DNA from: Pseudo-nitzschia pungens
Lineage: Eukaryota; Bacillariophyta; Bacillariophyceae; Bacillariales; Bacillariaceae
Assembly (NCBI GenBank): GCA_037355855.1
Contig: CM074764.1
Location: forward strand, 3,844,001-3,908,000
Direction of reading: 5' to 3'
DNA: 64,000 nt
This document shows positions 11,076-20,410 of this stretch, one piece after another (position 1 is the first letter of the stretch; every line of letters begins with the position of its first letter). The translations under genes were made by a program, and so were the position numbers. Under the pieces are notes generated by a model. The model saw nothing but the letters and a program-made list of their open reading frames with translations. It was not told the origin of the DNA and did not search any database.

Positions 11076-11411
11076 TAACAACACAGAACAAGGTTGTTAA
11101 GTAATAAGAAACAGAAAGTGAGCGCAACAGTACCGCGCGTAGAAACAGACAGTGAGCGCAATAGTAACGCGCGTAGAAACAGAAAGAAGTCGTGCAACAG
11201 TATCGCACGCACATACAAAGCGCGCCCAGAGGTGCGCAAGATATTGAAGTATCCAAAGAACACAGTTGAAGTATTAACTGAAGAAGATAAAGAATCGAGC
11301 AACATACAGAGAAACATACAATTATCGAGAGTTATCATGTAAAAGAGAGAAAACACATGATTCGATAGATAGAACAATAAGAGCTCATAATTTCCAGTTA
11401 TACCACTTGTT
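11076..11411 (+). repeat. Cop-1 5' LTR
   Basis: It starts TAACAACACAG and ends CACTTGTT at the interior junction. It contains two full copies plus one degenerate copy of a 34-bp unit (agaaacagacagtgagcgca...) at about 11108-11212. Confidence 0.9.
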
Positions 11412-11425
11412 GATTAACAGTCGCA
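11412..11425 (+). promoter_or_regulatory. copia primer-binding site, tRNA-Asn anticodon arm type
   Basis: gattaacagtcgca directly follows the 5' LTR. Its complement, tgcgactgttaatc, has the form of a tRNA anticodon arm with loop CTGTTAA (anticodon GTT, Asn). Internal (half-tRNA) priming is known for copia elements. Asn identity is inferred from the loop. Confidence 0.65.
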
Positions 11426-11590
11426 GATCGCAATAAAATAAAATTACATACTCTACCACACGAATTATTCAACCGACGCGTTATCTGATACTCAACATTT
11501 CGAAACACGCACGATTGAAAATTCTTTTTATTTTTTAACTGGAACACGATTATACCCTAAAACTAACTACCTACCGGTATATCTTTAAAA

Positions 11591-11632
<42 letters not shown>

Positions 11633-11635
11633 AAC
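11426..11635 (+). other. Cop-1 leader with (TA)n tract
   Basis: An AT-rich 5' untranslated leader. A TA dinucleotide run at about 11594-11629 ends just before the start codon. Cop-2 carries the same leader with a shorter run. Confidence 0.75.
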
Positions 11636-14600
11636 ATGTCCTTCGCTACCGACCTATCCGTCAACACCAACGAAACACACCACTTCTCTTTCACCCAGGC
11701 GATTACAGGAGCAATCAAATGGTTGTTTACACCTAAACCTCAATCCATGAGTACTGAAGAGACCCTACGGGACAAGATCACGAAACTAGAGAAGAAACTC
11801 GAAAAGAAAGAAGAACGCGAAGGGTTTCAGACACTTCGTGTAGGAGATGTGAAGACATTTGACGGATGTCAATCGAACTGGGTCAAATGGAAAGCTGAAG
11901 CGGAGAGTGTGTTATACGGTACTGGGTTCAAAAAGGTTATGAACAGCAGAGAGGAAGCCGACAAGGATCCAAACCGCAACCACGTCTTATACTCCACCAT
12001 CGCAGCGGCCACATGCAACAGGCGGGCATATTCGCAGGTTAATCAATACCGAGATGAGACGGATGGACATGGTGCATGGAACGAACTCCTTAATTGGTAC
12101 GACTCCAAATCCCAGCAAGAATCCCATGCTGAGACACTCCGTCTGAAGCTTTCGAACGTCAAATTGTATGAAGGCGGTGACATTGCAGATTATATCAACC
12201 GTTTTGAGTTGATTTACTACGAGCTCCACCGTATCCCAAATTTCGGCATTCGAGAATGTGAAGCCAAGAGCCTCTTCATCCAGAATATCCACCACTCCTC
12301 TCTGGATTACACAACCAACAGCATGGTGGAACACCAGTCCACTCTGACCCTGAAAGACCTTGTCCTGAAACTCCGTAAGCAAGAACAAGCGAATATTCGG
12401 AAAGGGATTGCTCGTCGTGCTGAAGCCAAACGCCGCCAAGAATTGGCATTCCAGCTCCAGTACAAGGGAAAGCGCCGGCGCATCGATGGACAAATGGGCC
12501 AAGGAACCCTCTCTTTGGGCGGCACTACACTTCATCCTAACATGCTTGGTATTCTCAGGATCCCCCCAGAGACGTGGAGAAATTTACAAGATTCTGAACG
12601 TACCTATGTCCTCAAATATAACAACGCTGTCCGCCACAAGTCTCCACCAGATGAATTCCCCAGCCCTGTCAATGGTATCAAGATTGGAGAGCCGAAAGAT
12701 GATGGCATGGGCAATACCGATGTTCCCCGACGCTTGTATGGCCGAGGTGGTGGCCGTCCGCGTCGTGTCCGTCGGGTCATGTTGGATTCTACGGTGTCAG
12801 TTGCTGAATCGCCCCAAGAGACAGGGGTCAAACTTCCACCACTTCCAGGACCCCCCTCGCCACCAGCAGTTCCTGAACCAGCAATGCCTGAAGCCTCTGA
12901 TGATGCCCACAGTATTGGCTCGATCGATGAATCCGAATTATTTCCCGTCGGGAGTGTGCCTCTCAAAGCAGTGCGCTTCTACATGGTTGAAAAGGGGAAG
13001 GAGCAAGAAGAGATGCAGACGCTGCAGCAACAAGAAAAGCAACGAGAGCAGCAGCAAGAGCAACCGAAAGCGCAGCAGCAGCAGGTTTCAACCAGTATAT
13101 CAACGCCCCGACGCAGCCAGAGACTGAAGGTGAAAACAACCAGAAGGTTCCCCATGAAAATCTCCAAAGGAGAGAATATTGCCCTTATGGACAGTGGAGG
13201 TGGGAATAGACCTACGGTGACTGAAAAGGCATGGATTCGGGTTGGAGGAGAGACAGGATTGACCTCAGCAGTGAAACCATTTATGTCCACTGATGTTATG
13301 GATGGACACCCAGTCGTGAGTGCAGTGACCAAAGCAACAGTTCCCGGGAGAGAAGACCCAGTCCTCTTATTGGTCCACTATGCAACCTTTATCACTGAAG
13401 ACCGGGACAGCACTGAAGGAGAGTCTTTGTTAACATCCATGGATATGGGAGATCATGGTGTGAGAGTTGGAGTGCAACCTCAATATCCAGACTGTGGAAT
13501 CAAAATCGGCACAACGTTCCTACCCTTTTGGCATGATGAAGAGAAGGTGTTTTTTAAGCTGTCAAAACCAACAGAGGGTGACATGGAGTCTTTGGAGCTG
13601 TTTGAGTTGAATTCCCCAGCACCACCAGATCTCAGGGAATACCCTATGCTCAGACGCAAGAGGAATTTTCAAAAGTTCAGTTTCGCCCAACTTCCCATGC
13701 TGGAATTAAGGAAGAGAATGGCAATGCTACCTGAAAGAGTGGTGAAGAAAACGTTAGAGAATACAACCCAATTCTATACAGAGATTGAAGAAGAGAACAG
13801 AGATATCCCCAGGAAACACTACAGAAAGCGTTTCAAAGCATTCCATTATACCAGACAGAATGAACCAGTTGCCACTGACTATACCTTTTTCTCTGAAAAG
13901 ACCAGCCAAGGCCATAATGGTGGTCAGTTTTTCTCTGGAGTGAAGTCCAAGAAGTGGTCTTTCCACCCACTCAAACAAGTGTCCCAATGTACTACTGCCT
14001 TGAAGGATTATCTCAGAGAGCATGGTGCTCCAGATACAATGATCAGTGACAATGCGCAAGCAGAGACAGGCGTGAAGTGGAGTGAAGTGTTGCGGGAAGC
14101 TAGAGTTGCCACTAGATCCAGGACAAGCCAACCATATCACCAACACCAAAATCCGGCTGAACCCGAATGGGGGAGACTTAGCAAGATGATCTCCAACTGT
14201 CTGGCAATGTTCAAAGCTCCTAAATCCTTGGCTCATTGGTGTGCAAAATGGGTTTGCCAAGTGAATAATGTTTGTTCTCGTGCATCCTTGAATTGGAAAA
14301 CCCCATCCGAAGTCTCACATGGATGGACCCCTGATATCTCACACCTGCGCTTCCATTTTTATGAGCCTATTTGGTATTACCAACCCCAGAACAAGACGCC
14401 AAAAGATAGCATGTTGAAGGGGAGATTCCTTGCTTTTGCAGATTCCTGTGGGGATGCCATGACGTATTATATCCTGACAGAACCAGATACTAAGAAGACC
14501 AAGCGCCAGATCCTCATGCGCTCAGTTGTCAGAACCAGGAGGGAGAATATTGGAACTGAAAAAGAAGTCCTCAATGATGACCCCAACGTTGCCAGATTTG

Positions 14601-17002
14601 AACTGACTGTTGCTGAAAAGGAAAGGACTATCATTGAAAGCACTGACGAGGTCCCCATCTTGGTTTCAGGGGAAGAATTTGCAGCTGATCCAACTGGCAT
14701 GGAACACTCTACGAGCACTTTGGAGGATTTCCTGCAACAGAATTTGAAAACCAAGGATGGTGACGTCCCAGAAGATCTAGAAGACCAAGATGATTTGGAT
14801 GATGATGCAACTGAAGAAGAGGATGCTGAACCTGATGAAGAAGAAGCCCTACCAAAAGATTTGGATTGCACCAACAATGCAGAGTCTCACCTGGATATTC
14901 TTGAAAGTACTGACAAGAACTTGAGCAGTGAATTCAGAAAGATTCTAAATCACCATTGGCAAGAAGGGATGTTGATTTTCAAGGCTCAGTTTGTCACCGA
15001 TGTTGGAACTGTGGTGATGGACATCCCACTCACAGTTTTGCAAAAAGACCAACCAGTTGCTTGTGCCAAATACATCAAGATGTACATTGTGGAAAACAGC
15101 AGCAGGCGTTCAAGTGGACCATTGGGTACGTGGGCTGATTCAATTTTGAAGGAAAACAGTAACATTATCCGACGAATGAGAAGAGTCCAGCCAAGACCAC
15201 AAGAAAGAGCACGAGCACGTGTCAAACTCCCAAAGAAACTTCGACGCGCCATGCAGAATCCAAGTAAGAAAAAGAAAAGATTGTTATCCAGAAATCAACG
15301 GCTTGCAGCAAAGAAGCAACGAGAGAAATTTGGTATCAAGATTCCAAACACCTACCAGCAGTGTGTGCAGTTTGATCTGGAAGCTGGAAATAAGAAATGG
15401 CAAGAGAGCATTGACAAGGAAATGGAAAACTTGGAGAGATTGGAGTGTTTCAAATTTCATGACCCGGCAACAGAATTCCCAGAATCCGAAGGATGGCAAG
15501 AAGTCAAGCTCAAAATGATCTGGGATGTAAAGAGTGAAGACCGAAGATACAAATCACGTTTAGTTGCAGGAGGGCATTTGGTTGACTCCAGCCATGTCAA
15601 CACTTATTCCAGCCAAGTGGACAGTCTCTCTGTATTCCTATTATTCCTAATTGCGCAGCACCAGAAGCTTGATTTAATGACAGCAGATGTGGGGAATGCA
15701 TTTCCTACCGCCCCTAACCAAGAAAAGGTATGGTGTTGGGCAGATGATGTTTTTGGCAAAAACAAGGGTTGCAAGGTTGAAGTACAACGCGCTTTGTATG
15801 GTCTTGCTGGAAGCAGCAGAGCGTACATGGATTTCTTTGCTGATACACTTGCAGGTTTAGGGTTCAGACCATCGCGCGTAGATCCTGATTTATGGATGCG
15901 CCCAGAGCCTGAAGGGGAAGGGTATTGTTACATTGCAACTCATGTGGATGATTTGATTGTTGTTGCAAAGAAACCTGAGAACTGGATCGCACTCATTGAA
16001 CAAGAATTTGCCCTGAGAAATATTGAAGAAAAGCCACAGTACTATCTTGGAACAAGTGTGAGACAAATCAAGGATGGCAGGATTCTTCTCAATTCGGGAT
16101 CTTACATCACAGAAGTTCTAAGGAAGTATGAAATCAAGCATGGACTCACCCTGCACCCAAACCATGTCCCCATGCATCCAGATTGCAGACCAGAACTGGA
16201 TACATCCGAATTCCTGGATGTAACGGAGCACAAGGAATTTCAACATATCATAGGTTTGTGCCAATGGGTGGTGTTGACCGGGAGAATTGATATCACGTAT
16301 GCAGTATCTTCCTTATCCAGATTTTCAGCGAGTCCCAGAAAGAATCACCTTGAAATGGCAAGATATATACTTGGATATCTCAAGAAGTATAAAAACAAAG
16401 GCCTAGTCGTGGATCCAAGACCCCCAAGAACTACAACAAATGAAGAACCAACAAGGATGGAGGATTTCACTCACCAATATAAGTATTACAAGGAAGAGCT
16501 TGATCCTATGTTCCCAATTGCAAAGGTAAAAGAATTGCAGATTACAATCTTTTGTGACAGTGATCATGCACATGATTTGGTGACAGGCAGAAGCATTACA
16601 GGACTTATTGCATTTGTTGGATCCACACCGGTGTACTGGAAATCCAAACGCCAGACCTCAGTTCACACCAGTACCTTCGGTGCAGAGTTTACAGCCTTGA
16701 AGGATGCTGTGGCTTTGGCAATCAGATTGAGATACCATTTGAGATCCATGGGAGTTTCCATCACCAAGCCAGCAGATATTTATGTGGACAACAAGAGTGT
16801 GGTGCTGAATTCAACTAATCCTGCAAGCTCCTTGAATAAGAAATCAATTGCTTTGGCATACCACTTTGTGCGCGAGAACCAAGCAGGAAAGGTCATCTCT
16901 GTCAACCACATCAGATCCCAAGATAACTATGCAGACATCCTCACCAAGCCTTTGGGACAAACAGCCTTCCACAGTCTCGTCAATGAATTCATGACCAAAT
17001 AA
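11636..17002 (+). CDS. gag-pol: Cop-1 Gag-Pol polyprotein, intact, 1788 aa
   Basis: One continuous frame starts at ATG 11636. Residues about 20-320 are Gag-like, with a Lys/Glu coiled segment near 40-65; I see no CCHC zinc knuckle. A Gln-rich linker lies near 460-500. IALMDSGGG (Asp near 519) is the best candidate protease active site, though it lacks the usual DSGA/DTGA form. The integrase core has the aspartates of ATDYTFF (~748) and MISDNAQ (~805) and a glutamate in AEPEWG (~842-844). RT has MTADVGNAF and the catalytic THVDDL motif (~1438). RNase H has FCDSDHAHD (~1640) and ends with ADILTKPLGQ. Integrase before RT marks Ty1/copia. No stop or frameshift is present. A short 3' UTR leads to the purine tract. 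Confidence 0.95.
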   Translation: MSFATDLSVNTNETHHFSFTQAITGAIKWLFTPKPQSMSTEETLRDKITKLEKKLEKKEEREGFQTLRVGDVKTFDGCQSNWVKWKAEAESVLYGTGFKKVMNSREEADKDPNRNHVLYSTIAAATCNRRAYSQVNQYRDETDGHGAWNELLNWYDSKSQQESHAETLRLKLSNVKLYEGGDIADYINRFELIYYELHRIPNFGIRECEAKSLFIQNIHHSSLDYTTNSMVEHQSTLTLKDLVLKLRKQEQANIRKGIARRAEAKRRQELAFQLQYKGKRRRIDGQMGQGTLSLGGTTLHPNMLGILRIPPETWRNLQDSERTYVLKYNNAVRHKSPPDEFPSPVNGIKIGEPKDDGMGNTDVPRRLYGRGGGRPRRVRRVMLDSTVSVAESPQETGVKLPPLPGPPSPPAVPEPAMPEASDDAHSIGSIDESELFPVGSVPLKAVRFYMVEKGKEQEEMQTLQQQEKQREQQQEQPKAQQQQVSTSISTPRRSQRLKVKTTRRFPMKISKGENIALMDSGGGNRPTVTEKAWIRVGGETGLTSAVKPFMSTDVMDGHPVVSAVTKATVPGREDPVLLLVHYATFITEDRDSTEGESLLTSMDMGDHGVRVGVQPQYPDCGIKIGTTFLPFWHDEEKVFFKLSKPTEGDMESLELFELNSPAPPDLREYPMLRRKRNFQKFSFAQLPMLELRKRMAMLPERVVKKTLENTTQFYTEIEEENRDIPRKHYRKRFKAFHYTRQNEPVATDYTFFSEKTSQGHNGGQFFSGVKSKKWSFHPLKQVSQCTTALKDYLREHGAPDTMISDNAQAETGVKWSEVLREARVATRSRTSQPYHQHQNPAEPEWGRLSKMISNCLAMFKAPKSLAHWCAKWVCQVNNVCSRASLNWKTPSEVSHGWTPDISHLRFHFYEPIWYYQPQNKTPKDSMLKGRFLAFADSCGDAMTYYILTEPDTKKTKRQILMRSVVRTRRENIGTEKEVLNDDPNVARFELTVAEKERTIIESTDEVPILVSGEEFAADPTGMEHSTSTLEDFLQQNLKTKDGDVPEDLEDQDDLDDDATEEEDAEPDEEEALPKDLDCTNNAESHLDILESTDKNLSSEFRKILNHHWQEGMLIFKAQFVTDVGTVVMDIPLTVLQKDQPVACAKYIKMYIVENSSRRSSGPLGTWADSILKENSNIIRRMRRVQPRPQERARARVKLPKKLRRAMQNPSKKKKRLLSRNQRLAAKKQREKFGIKIPNTYQQCVQFDLEAGNKKWQESIDKEMENLERLECFKFHDPATEFPESEGWQEVKLKMIWDVKSEDRRYKSRLVAGGHLVDSSHVNTYSSQVDSLSVFLLFLIAQHQKLDLMTADVGNAFPTAPNQEKVWCWADDVFGKNKGCKVEVQRALYGLAGSSRAYMDFFADTLAGLGFRPSRVDPDLWMRPEPEGEGYCYIATHVDDLIVVAKKPENWIALIEQEFALRNIEEKPQYYLGTSVRQIKDGRILLNSGSYITEVLRKYEIKHGLTLHPNHVPMHPDCRPELDTSEFLDVTEHKEFQHIIGLCQWVVLTGRIDITYAVSSLSRFSASPRKNHLEMARYILGYLKKYKNKGLVVDPRPPRTTTNEEPTRMEDFTHQYKYYKEELDPMFPIAKVKELQITIFCDSDHAHDLVTGRSITGLIAFVGSTPVYWKSKRQTSVHTSTFGAEFTALKDAVALAIRLRYHLRSMGVSITKPADIYVDNKSVVLNSTNPASSLNKKSIALAYHFVRENQAGKVISVNHIRSQDNYADILTKPLGQTAFHSLVNEFMTK

Positions 17003-17110
17003 GATAAGTGCAAAAAGAATTATATAAGAAAAACATTTTAATCATGAAACAGTAATATGTGCCTCAGCCATTCTATGTTCCCCATTTCTAGAATCCTTAC
17101 AGCACATATT

Positions 17111-17118
17111 AAGGAGGG
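17111..17118 (+). promoter_or_regulatory. Cop-1 polypurine tract
   Basis: aaggaggg abuts the 3' LTR, as expected for the plus-strand primer. The same tract is at 56137-56144 in Cop-2. Confidence 0.8.
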
Positions 17119-17488
17119 AACAACACAGAACAAGGTTGTTAAGTAATAAGAAACAGAAAGTGAGCGCAACAGTAACGCGCGTAGAAACAGACAGTGAGCG
17201 CAACAGTACCGCGCGTAGAAACAGACAGTGAGCGCAATAGTAACGCGCGTAGAAACAGAAAGAAGTCGTGCAACAGTATCACACGCACATACAAAGCGCG
17301 CCCAGAGGTGCGCAAGATATTGAAGTATCCAAAGAACACAGTTGAAGTATTAACTGAAGAAGATAAAGAATCGAGCAACATACAGAGAAACATACAATTA
17401 TCGAGAGTTATCATGTAAAAGAGAGAAAACACATGATTCGATAGATAGAACAATAAGAGCTCATAATTTCCAGTTATACCACTTGTTA
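17119..17488 (+). repeat. Cop-1 3' LTR
   Basis: 370 bp. It matches the 5' LTR but has three full 34-bp units plus the degenerate one. The outer end reads CACTTGTTA before the GGTGG duplication. Confidence 0.92.
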
Positions 17489-20410
17489 GGTGGTGTGGAT
17501 GGCGCTTCTGATAGCATATGCCGCCTTGGTAGTGAACTCCTCAAAGGGGTCCTTCTTGTGGAGGTCTCTTTGTTCCAGGTTAAAGGACAATAGGCACCAG
17601 TCCTTCAGGACCTGGTGGATTCTTTCCAGTACTGAGTTGGATTGTGGGTTCCAGGCGCCACTGGGCTTTCTTTTCATTCCCATGTTGTCACAGAGCTCCT
17701 GGAACTCTGCTTTGAACTCACTCCCGCCATCAAAGCCAATTTCCTTTGGGCGCGGATACCTTGCTAGCCAAGTACTGTCTAGCAAACGTTGAGTTTCTGC
17801 TGCGTTTGGGGAGTCCTTTAGATGGGCCAATTCAAACCATCCGGTCACTGGATCCACCATGGTGAGAACATGGATGTGGTAGTCTTTACCATTTTTATTG
17901 TGGACAGTTGCAGGTCCCCAGAGGTCCACATTGACCCTTTGCCATTTGGTGACTTCCACTGCTTTCTCCGGTAGTAGTCCATACTTCTTCCGGCCACTCT
18001 TTTTGAACATCTGGCACGTGTGGCAGTGTTTACAGAGGTCCTGGACGTCCTTCCTCAGGCCTCTCCAGGTGAACACTGAGCGAATGCTCTGTTCCATTCT
18101 CTTTTCTCCGGGATGGACCAGCATGCTGTGGTACCATTCCATAACTCTATCTTTGAGTTTGTCCGGGATCAGAACATTCCCTTCCTTGTGGATTAGACTG
18201 TAACCTTCCACCATTTTGGTGGTCAGTCGATTGTCTTTTTCCAAAGCGCTCATGATTTCTGTGTCCTTTTGTTGGTAGAACTGAATCATGTCTGGAGCAA
18301 GTGGGAATGCACTATTGCCCTGGAATTCTTCTGGCGCTTCTTCTCCAAGTGGGAATAGGAGCTGCCGGAGGTGCTCTTCCTCGTTCGTGTAGGTGAGGGG
18401 CTTATTTGGTGGTAGCCATTCCACAGTATCTGCTGGATCGTCGGTGATGTCCAGTCGGGATAGTGCATCTGCTGCATCATTGTCTTTGCCCGCAACATGC
18501 TTGACTACTGGATGGAACTCCTCCATAAGGAGTCTCCATCGTACCATTCGCTGGGTGGGCATCTGCTGGTACAGTAGGTTAAGATGATCCGTGTGGATGG
18601 TCACATCTTGGCCTCGGAGGATTCCTTCGAACGCCTTCAGGCCTTCTACTATGCCCAGGAGTTCCTTTTCTCCCACAGTGTAGTTGAGCTGTGCTGAGTT
18701 CAGTTTTTGTGTGTAGAATCCAAGGGGCTTGCCATCTTGGCACACAGTTGCTCCCAGTTGCCTGTCGCTAGCGTCTGAGTAGAGATGAAATGGTTTTGTA
18801 AAGTCTGGGAATGCGAGTTTTGCTTCGTCGGCGAGCATCCGTTTCGCCTCCATGAAAGCTTTCTGCTCTGCTGGACCCCAGTACCAGTTCATTTTGCCCT
18901 TTTTCCCTGCTAGTTTGTTGAGGGGGGCTAGGATGTGGGAGCGACGCTTCCACATGTCCCGGTAGAAATTTACCATTCCAAGGAACATCTTGAGTTGCTT
19001 GGTGTTCTTGGGGGCTTCTAGGCGCTTCATCGCCTCCAGTTTCTTTGGCTGGGGCTGAATGCCCTCTGTTGTTAACAGAAATCCCAGATATTCCACTTCT
19101 TTTTGCATGAAAAAGGATTTTCTGAGGTTGGCTCGGAAGCCAGCATCGTCCAGTCTCTGTAGGACTGTATCAATTTTGTTGAGGTGATCCTGTTCGGATT
19201 CCCCTTCTCTCTGGATGATGAGAATATCATCAATATAGACCAGGACATAGTCAAGGTCACCGAGTAGGTTCATCATAACGGACTGGAAGATATCCGGTGC
19301 GCATGCGATTCCCATTGCCAATCGCTTGTAGGCATATTTTCCCCAAGGCAAAATGGTAGAGCAAATCTTTTGGCTCTCCTTGCAAATGGGGATGGTATAG
19401 TATCCTTGGGACAAGTCCAGCGCCGTAGCTGATTTGAACTTTTGGAGCCTTTGGATTGTTTCCCCTATGCGTGGTAGTGGGAATGGTTTTCGTTGGATGG
19501 CTGCGTTCATCTTCCGAAAGTCAGTTAGGACGCGAATGTCCCCTGTCTTTTTGGGTTGGCAGAACGTGGGGGATGCCCATGGTGAATCATCATCATGGGG
19601 GAGTTTTTCCAGAACCCCGATGTCACAGAGCCTGGTGATCTCCTTTCGTAGTGCTTGTTCAAAGGCATGGGGTACAGAATAATACCTCTGCCGGACCGGT
19701 TTAACCCCTGGTTGGAGTTCAATGGACACCGGTTCTATATTTCTGAGTAGTCCCAACCCTCCTCCAAAGAGTGTTGGGAATTTCTTCAGTGTTTTCTTCA
19801 AGGCTTCCTTGGACGCGTCTGTAATCTCCAGGTCATTGACCATAGCGTCTATATCGACTTTGGAGTAGTCGGCGTCCAAAATTTTAGATTGCCTTTCTTC
19901 CTCTTTTTGGAGGATTGGACTCTGTGTGTTGGCAAAGAATACTGCCTTGCATTTGTCCGGGTTCGAGAGCTCCCCCATTCCCTTCATGGGAATGGAGTCA
20001 CCCTGCCATTCAATTGTTCGGGAGCTGTATTTTATATCCAGTCCCAGTTGTGCCATCAGGTCGGATCCTATGATCATGTCATAGGGCACTTCCTCATGGT
20101 GGTGATATTCATCCACTTGGAAGGTCCATTTGATGGTCTTGGAGTTTGAAAATTCTATCAGCCTTAGTCCCACTGAAGCCGCAGACTTGGTTCTGAACTT
20201 GCCTCCATACGTGTTGTAGGTGACAGATCTTCGGTCTCGGTTCGTTAGTTGACTTCGGTCGACAAACTGTTGTAGTATGATGGATTTGGAGCAACCAGAG
20301 TCTAGTAGGCCCCGGAGCATCCTCCCCCTTCCCCTGTGGTCCAATACCTCCACACAGACGTCCGCAAACCGATTGATTATGCGGGGTCCAGTGTGGATGG
20401 TATCAGCCAT

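Larger units (their letters stand above)
11076..17488 (+). mobile_element. Cop-1: complete Ty1/copia element
   Basis: This 6,413-bp element lies in GypA-1 pol with a GGTGG duplication at 11071-11075 and 17489-17493. The uninterrupted site is seen in GypA-2 near 36390-36410. The LTRs span 11076-11411 (336 bp) and 17119-17488 (370 bp) and differ mainly by one 34-bp unit. The element has a primer-binding site, one intact gag-pol frame in copia order (integrase before RT), and a purine tract (17111-17118). It appears structurally competent. Assignment to a named diatom copia clade would need a tree. Confidence 0.95.
10723..20410 (-). pseudogene. pol: GypA-1 pol (protease-RT-RNase H-integrase), interrupted by Cop-1
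   Basis: The 5' part is 20410-17489 and the 3' part 11075-10723. Leaving out Cop-1 and one GGTGG copy gives an uninterrupted 1089-codon frame, so insertion is the only lesion seen. The protease motif LLDSGCSKS is near residue 37. RT has LDLSQGYYTIP and the YIDD catalytic motif near residue 391. RNase H has LYSDASDRQLG. Integrase has an H-H-C-C zinc arm (YHSMLVHPG ... CKHCHTC), then the DLWGP and FDGGSEF aspartates. A GPY/F-like module ends the protein, with no chromodomain. Relative to the other copies there is one extra in-frame codon at LKDWCLLSF. ATG 20410 directly abuts the gag stop. Confidence 0.93.

Noticed and set aside
11094..11342. Short open frames on both strands of the copia LTRs (also at 17194, 50511 and 56254)
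   Set aside because: They arise from the 34-bp repeat having no stops in some frames. They are LTR sequence, not genes.
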